The position numbers and the translations under genes are program-made. Below are positions 54,530-64,000 of a DNA stretch of 64,000 nt, in pieces. The number at the start of each line of letters is the position of its first letter. Positions within the stretch are counted from its first letter, which is position 1. The notes beneath the pieces were generated by a model that was not told the DNA's origin, ran no database searches, and saw only the letters and a list, made by a program, of their open reading frames with translations. This stretch comes from Isoperla grammatica (lineage: Eukaryota > Arthropoda > Insecta > Plecoptera > Perlodidae), in assembly GCA_945910005.1 (NCBI GenBank), contig CAMDTW010000292.1, positions 1-64,000 of the forward strand. The letters run 5' to 3'.

Positions 54530-55527
54530 AATCAACTACACCTTCGCGTGAGCGCCGACACGTTAAAACCTGTTGGACGCTTCAGTCAATGACATTACCC
54601 AATTGACAGCCGAGTGGACGCATCAATAATAATAACACCCCCGGTGTAATGGCTGTGCAATTACAATGACATGCGATGTTGCCGCTTACTAACGTGTGAC
54701 AGCGTTGCCGCTATGTGAGCCCCGACACGTTCAAACCTGTTGGACACCTCAATCAATGACATTATCCAATTGACAGCCGAGTAGACGCATCAGTATTAAT
54801 AACACCCTAGTGTAATGGCTGTGCAATTACAATGACATGCGATGTTGCCGCTATGTGAGCCGACACGTTCAAACCTGTTGGACGCCTCAATCAATGACAT
54901 TACCCAATTGACAGCCGAGTGGAGGCATCAATAATAATAACACCCCGGTGTAATGGCTGTGCAATTACAATGGCATGCGATGTTGCCGCTTACTAACGTG
55001 TGACAGCGTTGCCGCTATGTGAGCCCCGACACGTTCAAACCTGTTGGACACCTCAATCAATGACATTATCCAATTGACAGCCGAGTAGACGCATCAGTAT
55101 TAATAACACCCTAGTGTAATGGCTGTGCAATTACAATGACATGCGATGTTGCCGCTTACTAACGTGTGACAGCGTTGCCGCTATGTGAGCCGACACGTTC
55201 AAACCTGTTGGACGCCTCAATCAATGACATTACCCAATTGACAGCCGAGTGGAGGCATCAATAATAATAACACCCCGGTGTAATGGCTGTGCAATTACAA
55301 TGGCATGCGATGTTGCCGCTTACTAACGTGTGACAGCGTTGCCGCTATGTGAGCCCCGACACGTTCAAACCTGTTGGACACCTCAATCAATGACATTATC
55401 CAATTGACAGCCGAGTAGACGCATCAGTATTAATAACACCCTAGTGTAATGGCTGTGCAATTACAATGACATGCGATGTTGCCGCTAACGTGTGACAGCG
55501 TTGCCGCTATGTGAGCCGAGCCGCAAT
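54530..55527. repeat. Satellite array of about 165-bp units with alternating types
   Basis: Six units begin with a CGACACGTTCAAACC motif near 54556, 54723, 54861, 55027, 55191 and 55357; one is short, at 138 bp. Two variants alternate: one ends in TCAATAATAATAACACCCCG and the other in TCAGTATTAATAACACCCTAG-type sequence (unbroken core TCAGTATTAATAACACCC). This gives a higher-order period of about 330 bp. CGTGTGACAGCGTTGCCGC recurs in most units. Confidence 0.9.
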
Positions 55528-55642
55528 GTCTTCTGGGAGTCATCATTATCACCATCATCACCACGAGGATCAACATAACAAGGCGCACGCGGTGAGTTGA
55601 AACGTCATATATTATTATTATTGGATGTATATTATTCTTGTA

Positions 55643-55942
55643 TAGGTATCTCACACCAAGAAGTAATATAGTGTCAGGAGGGTCAGGACCGCCCATATTT
55701 AGTTTCCAACTTAACAAGCGCGAATCACTGAAATTTTTCCTGATTATCTAGTACAATTTGGTTTGTTAAGTTTTTGGACGGAAACTTGCTTGCACGTTTT
55801 CTTGCATGTTACCGTCAAAAAACTTACCGCAACCAAATTGTACTAGATTATCGGGGAAAACGTTAGTGATTAGTGCTTGTTAAGTTGGAAACTAAATGTG
55901 GGCGGTCCTGATACTATCTTACTTCTTGCTGTGAGATACCTA
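55643..55942. mobile_element. TA-flanked MITE with long inverted arms, copy B
   Basis: 300 bp, same family as 50799-51092 (TAGGTATCTCAC and GTGAGATACCTA ends with TA flanks). A short duplication, GTCAGGAGGGTCAGGACC, is present near the left end. It lies about 115 bp beyond the satellite array. Confidence 0.88.
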
Positions 55943-55962
55943 TAGAAGGGGCGTGTATACTA

Positions 55963-56237
55963 GACCCAACATAAGTAGTCGCATACCGACCTCAGATCGT
56001 TATACCTACTGCCCTTTTCATCCAACTCCTTGAATTAAAGGTGAAAAGTGCATCAAAAACAGTTAGTATGTAGTCAAATACAGTCAAATACAATAACAGG
56101 AATTATTTTTTGATGCTTTTTTGTCCTTGAATTCAAGGAGTTGGATGAAAAAATTTGATTGGGTATGGTAGCAAGTGAAAATTAAGTTGGTACCATTGGA
56201 TTGGACTCTGCATGAGAATAGTTTCATTGTACCAACT
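55963..56237. mobile_element. GCATACCGACCTCAG family, copy 2, with a hairpin
   Basis: Shares terminal blocks with 45477-45790. The centre differs: CATCCAACTCCTTGAATT and AATTCAAGGAGTTGGATG form an inverted repeat, which looks like a further insertion or a different internal sequence. Confidence 0.55.
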
Positions 56238-56304
56238 TCAACATGGACGTCATGTAGTCGACGCTAGCGCTGTCTGCGGTGGCATCTGCAACCCCTCCGG
56301 CCAT
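56224..56304 (-). CDS. Short ATG frame, possible first coding exon
   Basis: 26 codons from ATG at 56304 (context GAGATGG, a good initiation match) through an Ala-, Asp- and Ser-rich peptide (MAGGVADATADSASVDY) to TGA at 56224-56226. The stretch is GC-richer than its surroundings. The 3' part overlaps the end of the neighbouring dispersed repeat, where a GT dinucleotide could serve as a donor. Unrecognised and low confidence. Confidence 0.25.
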   Translation of the reverse strand: MAGGVADATADSASVDYMTSMLKLVQ

Positions 56305-56904
56305 CTCACTCAATCCGTCAGTCCAAGTAATTAAATGGCCGTACACATTGATTTAAGCGAGAACCTCTGTTAGGACTACTAATACCAGGGGTCAGGCGGG
56401 GGCTGGCTGTACGCGTTCAATTTACGAGCCCAGATCAATCATTCAGAGAAACAAGATTAGATTTTAGAAAACATTCCAACAGTCATCGTGGTGATTGTAT
56501 TACATGGTCTGGACCCTTCAATGCGCCAGTTAAAACACATGTTTGGCAGTTGGCAGGAGTCGGTTTTTGAAGATCAGAGACATTTGGTTTATTTGCAAAT
56601 TTGTACGAGAGTCAAAAAACATGTCTATACCTTCAGTTGTTGATACTTAACACTAGAATACAGCCCGTAAAAATATGAAATCATTCTGTTTCAAAAGTAA
56701 CAATCGAAAGATTTTGTAAAGTGTTTTTTTAATCATTATGTGCGACTATATATAGTATAGACCGTCAATACTGTACCTGTACGACTTTGGACAATTGTGG
56801 ATATTGTGGGTATAGGTCGGCAGTGCAAAATTATTTTTTTTCAAAAACCATCTTATATTTTCTCTTAAAAATCTCTGTTCATAATGGTCAAAAAAATCGC
56901 AGAA
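56305..56904. other. No gene recognised
   Basis: Mixed sequence without a supported feature. Confidence 0.35.
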
Positions 56905-57150
56905 ACCACCTTTTTATGGGAATCCTACCCTTGGACAATCCATGTCCGTCTTCAGGTGACTGACTATTTGCATTTGGAACAGTTGAAAAGAAATGTCCGA
57001 GTATGACTCAATCTCAGCATTCACCTTGTGACTGAGGAAAACCTAGAAACAAAAGCTCAGTCAGAATTAGCGGTGGCTGGTATCAAACCGGCGACCTCCT
57101 GAATTAGAGTATCGCTTCTTGACACTGAGCCCCCACCTCTATATCGGTGC
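56905..57150 (-). mobile_element. tRNA-derived SINE, diverged full-length copy
   Basis: Reverse complement matches 60351-60629 from its start (CACCGATATAGAGGTGGGGG) through the B-box region (CCGGTTTGATACCAGCC) to the AGTCACCTGAAGA block and a shortened tail. Many substitutions show it is an old copy. Confidence 0.8.
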
Positions 57151-58153
57151 CAAATGTATAAAATTTAAATCACAGTTATAAGGTCACAATATTGTATTGT
57201 TGAATATAAACGTCACTCTTGGACAGTAACATTGCATCTATCTATATCTGTCAACAAACTTCTTCCTCGTTCACTAACAAACATAAACACATGACCAGTT
57301 CGGTTGCCCCCTAACCCAACATCCGATGACTGTCTATAGGAAGCAGATTATGGTCGACCGTGTCGGTCTAGTTAGGATATTCCTGAAGGAAATGTAACTT
57401 GCATTATCTATGCAATGAACAAGTTGTTTTAAGATTCCATTCAACTGAGCAACCGCAGCTAAACCGTTGGATGCATGAGGACATACACTGCAGTGGGTGA
57501 TGAGTTAGATGGGAAGGGGGGGGGGGGGAGTGTTATTGAAGGAGATATATTGTTCTACACTGACATTTGCTAAATTTGGAATACAAATTCCACACATAGT
57601 TGTTTAGATTTGTGGGTTTGTGTGGGGTGGAGGGGGAGGTTAGTCGAGTCGTGGTCAGTTATGGTGGTAGTGACGGGAGGGGGGGGGGGGGGGTTATGGG
57701 ATGGCGAGTGCGAAGAAGAGGCGGTCATATCAGCGCGACAAGAGATGAGACATAAATAGAGGTCATCATAAACAGCAGCACAGAAAAACTGAGCAGTGAC
57801 AAAGCTGTTCTAGGGTTAGGTCGGGGATAGTTCTGTGCAAGGCTCGCCGTATTAGCGGACAGTTACGGCATCGTAAAGCGCCCGTTGAGGTCATGTAAAT
57901 ACCAGTTAGTAGGGGTGGGGGGGGGGGGGGGACCAGGGAGTGTTGGATGATGATAATATTATTTTTAATGTAAAAGATATAAAAGATTTTTGAAGGTTAT
58001 TTTTATAAAGGCTTGAATGGGAGGAACGTAGAGCGCGGTCTGGGGGGGGGGGGGGGGGGGGGGGGGCGTTGATGTCAGCGGGTGGATGTATGTATAACAT
58101 GATGGATTATACCGGTGTAGATAAGGCAAGCCAGCTTATAAATGACTCAACTC
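57151..58153. other. Non-coding stretch with four long G runs
   Basis: G runs of 10 or more occur near 57518, 57678, 57917 and 58041-58066. No gene is supported. Confidence 0.4.
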
Positions 58154-58766
58154 CAGGGCCGCGTTTAGGTGGTATGCCGCCCTTGGGCAAATAAGGGCCG
58201 CATACACAGTCAAGTGTCAAGTTAAGTACGAAATGTGTTGCTATGGAATTGTTTTATTACATACTTTTATCCATAAGAAGAACAAACATAGCAAAAATCA
58301 CATAACTCGACTGTGCATTCCGCCCAAAAACGTTTTCCGCCTCAAAAATGAGAAACATCTGCCGTAAGGAAAGAAAAAAGAAAGGAAAGGAGGTATAGCG
58401 CCTGCAAGAGGCAAATTCGCGAAGCGAAACCATTTTTTTAGGCTACGGAAGAAAAATGACTGTTTTTTTTTTATAAATAACCGGCTTTAGGTTTGCGCGA
58501 TCCATAATACAAGCGACAATTGTGATTATAACATTGCCCGTATATGGGCGGGTAATCAAAGGATTTTAATATTTTTTACATAAAATATACTGCAGAGTTA
58601 AAGCTTTCTATGAATATTCTGGCAAAATATAAAAAGTATTTTGAAACTTAGAGTTTGAGATGTTTGTAGTTACAACATTTATTGAAACTATTGGTGAAAT
58701 GCCACCCTCCTAAAATTTGCCACCCTAGGCAGCTGCCTAGTTTGCCTAGGCCTAAATACGGCACTG
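58154..58766. mobile_element. hAT-type element, CAGGGCCGCGTTTAGG ends
   Basis: 613 bp. The left end CAGGGCCGCGTTTAGG and inverted right end CAGTGCCGTATTTAGG are flanked by CTCAACTC and GTCAACTC, an 8-bp duplication with one change. It contains a segment (about 58205-58330) also found at 60205-60344 and around the SINE there. No transposase frame. Confidence 0.8.
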
Positions 58767-58932
58767 GTCAACTCACTCTTCATAGAGGGCAGTTTTCAGG
58801 TAGCGGATACCCGAAAGTTGAGAGTCGGAAAGAATGCAAATATTTGTAGCAAGGTTGTTGTGGGTAATCGACTGTCTTGGTTGTTGGGTATCGTCGCGTA
58901 CGTGAACAGCCCAAAACCGAGGCTAATGTTTG

Positions 58933-59234
58933 CAGGGCTGTATTAAGGCATAGGCTAACTAGGCTGGGACCTAGAGCGCCAAAATTTTAGGGGGGGGGGG
59001 GGCCTCTATCGGCGCCGGAATGCGCAGAGGGCCGAGGCGTGTAACTCCTAACTTTTCAACGGGCGAGACTGGGGCCGGTGAAATTATACAATTTGGAGAG
59101 TTGCAATGTATTAGTTGCCTACTTTTTTTTTACCTAAAATTGATGCATATGATTTTTAGGCATGTTGAATTAATGGGGGGTGGGGGGGGAGGGTCGTACT
59201 TACTTTTTACGCCAAATGTCTTAATACGGCCCTG
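58933..59234. mobile_element. hAT-type MITE, CAGGGCTGTATTAAG ends
   Basis: 302 bp with terminal repeats CAGGGCTGTATTAAG and CTTAATACGGCCCTG (one mismatch), flanked by exact 8-bp duplications AATGTTTG (58925-58932, 59235-59242). Related at the ends to 58154-58766. It contains G runs near 58992 and 59174. Non-coding. Confidence 0.9.
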
Positions 59235-59242
59235 AATGTTTG

Positions 59243-60204
59243 CCTGCCAGGATTGGTGGAGGTGCCGGGTCTACAGACGCCTATTTTTTCAAGGGTTTTA
59301 ACAGGATATAACTGACACGAGACACGTATAGGCCAAATTCTAATTTTTCAAGGGCTTTGGGGTATCTTACTAGCAGCAAAGCTATTCAAGAACGTGATTA
59401 TCTCCGTAACATTATTTGAATACATTCGTTTGAGATAAGCAATTTTGGAATAATGCAAGGCTAGATTTTATTAAGGTCAACTCGTTTTGAATCAATTTAT
59501 TTGACCAGTCTTAAAGACCACAGTTTCCTAACTTAAACTGATCCATAAACTTACTCCCCCCCCCCCTTCCCCACACCATATTACTTTTTGTTTGTTTTGG
59601 ATTGAAGATTCGCATCTACTCTATACAACAACTTAATTCGCCATTGTTCCTGGAGACTGGAGTCGTCATCCCATCTCACAGATACAGACACCCACACGCA
59701 CACGCACACGCACACGCACACGCACACGCACACGCACACGCACACGCACACGCACACGCACACGCACACGCACACGCACACGCACACGCACATACTTATC
59801 TTCAATTCTGTTTAGTCTGTATCTCTCGCAAACATTTCACCACTTGAGTCTTTGTGTGTCCTAATTCCTGCAAGAGCTCCGTGAATATAATCCGCAGCGT
59901 TATTAACGGCAATAAACTTCTATCCCCACGGATGTCTCCGCATTTACATTCCATTTTATACCATCCTGAAACACATTAATATATGTCTAATGCATTCAGC
60001 GGCCAACCGAGATCTATTATAGACGTAGAACATTAATTTTATGATGTAGATTGTAGGTTGGCAGAGATAACAATCCGCTGAAGGTAACGGGCAGCTCGAA
60101 ATGTTGAACCACATATTTAATGGTATTTTAATCATATCTTTAGAACGCTTTAAGATATTGAAAATGTGACACTTCCCCAGATATGGTTTTAAGGATCGTA
60201 TGCA
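59243..60204. other. No gene recognised
   Basis: Contains a C run (about 59557-59567) and the CACACG microsatellite at 59691-59791. Frames through the microsatellite are Cys-Val or His-Ala repeats and not genes. Confidence 0.4.
59691..59791. repeat. CACACG hexanucleotide microsatellite
   Basis: About 16 near-perfect copies. It is the same hexamer class as the array at 40897-40957 read on the other strand. Confidence 0.96.
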
Positions 60205-60344
60205 AATTCAAGTGTCAAGTTAAGTACAGGATTTGTTGCTATGGAATTGTTTTATTACATGCTATTTTCCATAAGAACAAACTCCATAGCAACTCTCCTA
60301 CACAGCAAAACAACAACATAGCAAACATAGCAAAACTCCTTTGC
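60205..60344. repeat. Repeat fragment shared with the hAT element at 58154-58766
   Basis: AAGTGTCAAGTTAAGTAC, TGTTGCTATGGAATTGTTTT and TTCCATAAGAACAAAC-like sequence match 58210-58285. The right-hand continuation (CAAATCACATATTTAACTCG) is found on the other side of the SINE at about 60645, so the SINE inserted into this repeat. Confidence 0.7.
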
Positions 60345-60350
60345 ATAGCA

Positions 60351-60629
60351 CCGATAGTGGTGGCTCAGAGGTAAGACGCGAGACTCTAATTCGGGAGGTT
60401 GCCGGTTCGATTCCGGCCATCGGCAGTCCTGACTGAAGGTTTTTTCTGAGGTTTTCCTCAGTCGTAACTTAGGCGAATGCTGGGACTGAGTCATACTAAC
60501 AGCCCTCGGACATTCCTTCCCAACTATCCAAACACCCTAATAACCTAGTTAGTCACCTGAAGAGGGGCACATCAGGTAAAGCTGGTGTGCACCCTAGAAC
60601 GGGTATTCCTACGAAAAATTATAATGATT
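60351..60629 (+). mobile_element. tRNA-derived SINE, full-length copy with duplication
   Basis: 279 bp flanked by ATAGCA on both sides (60345-60350 and 60630-60635). The tRNA-like head has an A box TGGCTCAGAGGTAAGACG and a B box GGTTCGATTCC. It is followed by a CTGAGGTTTTCCTCAG hairpin, a conserved body (GCCCTCGGACATTCC, CACCTGAAGAGGGGCAC) and a tail with ATT/ATG repeats. SINEs are transcribed by pol III from the internal promoter and mobilised by a LINE. Other copies in the window are at 47535-47707, 52937-52978 and 56905-57150. Confidence 0.9.
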
Positions 60630-61215
60630 ATAGCAACCATAAACAAATCACATATTTAACTCGACTGCTAAACAACAAATTTAAAAACTTTTAATTAATA
60701 TTGAGATGGTTTAGATTGATATTGCTCTTCTTAATTAAATAATTTATAATTAATGAGTTTGAGATGTATAAAGATCGTCACTATTACAATATTTGTAAGT
60801 TTTTAATTTTTTGTTTTGTTGATTTAAAACCAAATTTCAGGTATAATAAGAATCACTTCTTCAATATCTTAAAGCGTACTCAAGATATTATTAAAGGAGT
60901 TCCGTCCCCTTGGTTTAATGATCGTGTCTTTCTATGACGTGGAACATTATCCTACATTAGGCATTACACAATGGGAACACATAAAACGTAGAAGATAACA
61001 TTCACTAAGATAACCATTAACTTACCCAAGCAAAACTTCATTTATTAATTAAATTTAAATTTAATGGGTATTAAATTTACAGACATTACTTCTGGAAGTC
61101 GTAAACGAGAACACAGATAGCACACAATTAAAATGGTATAGTCTTTTTTTTATGAAAGATGCAGTTTATGATAAGCCGTAACGTTTTCAGCAAATTTAAA
61201 AACTCTCTTTTAGTG
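60630..61215. other. No gene recognised
   Basis: AT-rich sequence beginning with the far half of the repeat interrupted by the SINE. Confidence 0.35.
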
Positions 61216-61556
61216 CAAACGATAGGTTGTATATAGTTGCCCCAACGAAAGTATTCTGATGCTTACGACACAGCCGAGTCCAAGGTGACAACTTCATTTT
61301 CTACTTCGCTACTTCCTACCATCTAATCTAAACAGGTCCTTTGGGGATAATTTAAAACCTTCCGTTGGTTACCTGTAACGGTACGTATGGCCAAACCGCC
61401 TGTCACTAGACTAAGCCGAACCATGCATTTACGAATGTGTGAAAGAACGCCAGGTATCTGTTGATTTTCTTTCAATTGGCGCGGTTGAAAGTGGCGGTAG
61501 ACAATAACCTGAGATCGGTATGCGAATACTTTCGTTACGACTAGTATATACTAAGG
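61216..61556. mobile_element. GCATACCGACCTCAG family, copy 3 (inverted)
   Basis: Imperfect inverted ends (CCCCAACGAAAGTATTCTGA on the left; reverse complement of the right CGTAACGAAAGTATTCGCAT). The internal sequence is the reverse complement of most of 45477-45790. About 341 bp. Confidence 0.7.
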
Positions 61557-61973
61557 TATTTGGTGCAGATATAAGCTTCTTTAAAGCCAGCAGGGAAACA
61601 TTAGAACAAATTAATTGAACTGATGGATAAGCCACACAAGTTATCAACAAGATAACGTTTGGGGATTACATTTTCGCCATCTTTGAACACCCGGCCGCCA
61701 TTTCAACCATACTTTAATACACAACCTTCTCGAATATATTCGTAATTCCAATAATTTTGCAGGGTTACATTGAGGCACAGCCATCTTGTACGTCGGTTCA
61801 ATCCGAGGTTCTATCGCGGATTGACCCGTCGAGAAGGCTGTGCATTGAGGAAGTAGTATGGTCGTAATGGCGGACACCCAAGATGTCAGCGCCCACTAAA
61901 CGGCTCGTCGTAGATTTGCCTTAAAAAGTTGAAATTATGGAGACTTCCACCAGTTCAAGTTTTAACTTCACCT
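61557..61973. other. No gene recognised
   Basis: Mixed sequence. Minus-strand frames to 61877 lack any domain. Confidence 0.35.
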
Positions 61974-62224
61974 GGGCCTGGATTCACAAAGATGCGTAAC
62001 TCTAAGTTGTCCTAAGTTAGGCAAATCCTAGCTAGATAAATCAAGATAAATCATGTCTAGGTATTAATACACATTCACAAATCAAATATTATTAGTTAAA
62101 TTGTTCATATTTTACTATATTTTAACTTTATAACATTGCAGAATGACATATTGGTGATTTATATCACTAAGATTTGCCTAAACTAGGACGTCTTAGCACT
62201 TAGGCACCTTTGTGAATCTGGGCC
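61974..62224. mobile_element. MITE of the GGATTCACA family, copy 2
   Basis: 251 bp. The ends GGGCCTGGATTCACAAAG and, inverted, GGGCCCAGATTCACAAAG pair with two mismatches, and subterminal CCTAAGTTAGGCAAATCCTA pairs with an AGATTTGCCTAAACTAGG-type sequence. Related to 35720-35947. Confidence 0.82.
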
Positions 62225-62502
62225 CTGTATCTCAAGGTAAAGTCCATTAACAAAACATCCGTCTATAGAACTTCAGTTTCACAAGAAGTTTGTTCTATAC
62301 TGTACTGCATTGCATGTAAAATTAAGTAAATCCCTCACAAATTAATCATCTAGAAAAATAAGACAAAATAATTACCTTGCGCAATTTTCGTAACATGCTG
62401 TGCTGCAGTATTGATGCAGTATTGCTTTACGCGTTAGTTATATCTGTCATTAAACCTGGATACAGTCTGGCTTTATTGGCTTGGTCATTTCAGTTGGTCG
62501 TT

Positions 62503-62895
62503 GATTTAATACAAGCAGGTGATTTGCTACGGGGATCTTTGACAAGTAGCCTGTTTTAGATATAATGCAAGCGGGTGATTTGCTACGGGGATCTTTGACA
62601 AGTAGCCTGTTTTAGATATAATGCAAGCGGGTGATTTGCTACGGGGATCTTTGACAAGTAGCCTGTTTTAGATATAATGCAAGCGGGTGATTTGCTACGG
62701 GGATCTTTGACAAGTAGCCTGTTTTAGATATAATGCAAGCGGGTGATTTGCTACGGGGATCTTTGACAAGTAGCCTGTTTTAGATATAATGCAAGCGGGT
62801 GATTTGCTACGGGGATCTTTGACAAGTAGCCTGTTTTAGATATAATGCAAGCGGGTGATTTGCTACGGGGATCTTTGACAAGTAGGCTAATTTAG
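62503..62895. repeat. 56-bp tandem repeat, seven copies
   Basis: Units containing GATTTGCTACGGGGATCTTT repeat at 62521, 62577, 62633, 62689, 62745, 62801 and 62857, an exact 56-bp spacing. Internal copies look identical; the first and last differ slightly. Confidence 0.97.
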
Positions 62896-63652
62896 ATATC
62901 GTTGGAGGTGTTCTTCTGATACAAACAATAGGTCATAGTTTATATTTCAGAAGTATACGAAGTTTAATTTATGTAAGCAATATGTGGTCACATAAGTTCC
63001 TACCATGTGAAACGCCCGAATTTTGCCTGTAAAAATTACGATTTTAAATGATCAAATGTTCATAAAGTAAAACATAAATCGGGAGAAGGGGACAAACAGA
63101 TCTAATTGAACCTTGACATAAATTTATCAAACAAAGTCAATTTAGAATTATTAATCAATATTATTCAGCTGATCATTTCTAGAAAAATAATGAATGAATT
63201 ATTATTGTCACCCACTTAAGAAAATCTATTTAAAAATGGTGTACTTTCTGCAATTCTGTTAGCAACGTAGTAAATATTTAACGTCGTGGTATGGTATTGG
63301 TATAGCTAGCATTTAAATCTGTTGACCTATTGACTTAGCACGCACTAGTAAGAAAACTATGTAATCTAATCTCATGCGTAATGTAGCGGGTAAACAACAT
63401 TGTGAATGGTGAACCGCATGATTGGCCGATTTTTGATAATTATTGCTTTTACCTTATGAAGTTTCATATAAACACAAGTATGAAACAATCTCCTAACTTT
63501 TATAAAATCAGATTTGGTAATCAAACTTCAAAATAAAATACAATCTTATATCTAAGAAGTTGTCCCTAATCTACTACAAACAACCCCATTTACTAGCGGG
63601 TTGAGGCTAGAGGTTTGGGTCTATAACCACAACACGTGATCAGTCAGTGGAG
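62896..63652. other. No gene recognised
   Basis: AT-rich sequence without a supported feature. Confidence 0.35.
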
Positions 63653-63907
<255 letters not shown>

Positions 63908-64000
63908 GCCCTAAAAGTCTACACGTTCCCAGTCGCTGCTGATAATATATCGCATTTCAAAGGGAAAAAGCTGTAATCAACCAACAATTTTCACGGCATT

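Noticed and set aside
54530..55527. CRISPR-like or gene cluster interpretation of the 165-bp repeats
   Set aside because: Entire units are conserved with two alternating variants. This is satellite DNA.
59581..59847. Cys-Val and His-Ala repeat frames
   Set aside because: They come from the CACACG microsatellite and have no coding features outside it.
62503..62895. CRISPR array
   Set aside because: Regular spacing is present, but the whole 56-bp unit repeats with no variable spacers, and the sequence is eukaryotic.

Overview
The window is metazoan nuclear DNA dominated by repeats. Spliced coding exons, Mag-like Ty3/Gypsy retrotransposons, tRNA-derived SINEs, and many short inverted-repeat transposons with hAT (8 bp), TTAA, TA and TTA target duplications all point to an animal, most likely a marine invertebrate. 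The species cannot be named from sequence alone. Gene density is very low: I can support one host exon at the left edge (1-123), a broken Pumilio-family exon (about 36.6-37.8 kb, minus strand), and a few weaker exon candidates.

0-6.8 kb: a host exon with a perfect donor site, AT-rich intron-like DNA, several inverted-repeat elements (including a hairpin with perfect 64-bp arms at 3032-3167), and a degenerate Helitron/Pif1-type helicase tail beside a G-tract-rich tandem array. 6.8-20.3 kb: two recent LTR retrotransposons, both on the minus strand. Gypsy-1 (6847-14659, TSD ATGT) has a tRNA-Phe-type primer site, a stop codon in gag, a TTAA-flanked (piggyBac-type) insert splitting the protease, and a palindromic MITE inside one LTR. 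Gypsy-2 (15144-19901, TSD GCTGC) has LTRs that read as identical, a tRNA-Leu-type primer site, and complete gag and pol frames separated by a single in-frame TAG inside the protease. Gypsy-2 sits inside a 354-bp tandem duplication.

22.0-32.5 kb: the most structured region. A tandem array of about 4.9 units of roughly 1.67 kb lies between two arms that are inverted copies of one another. Each unit carries two tRNA-like pol III promoter-type sequences. The right arm holds a 647-bp TTA-flanked insertion whose empty site survives in the left arm. 34.5-38.9 kb: a tRNA-derived SINE, small MITEs, and a Pumilio repeat exon cut by a 1,127-bp inverted-repeat transposon. 40-48 kb: a very long AAT microsatellite, nested MITEs, a minisatellite, and SINE and LINE tails. 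50-64 kb: a dense set of MITEs (several with exact 8-bp hAT duplications), a satellite with alternating unit types, SINE copies, and a 56-bp tandem repeat.

Nothing here looks like a multi-gene pathway or operon. The biological content is nested transposition: elements inserted into elements, with target duplications and empty sites clear enough to order many of the events.
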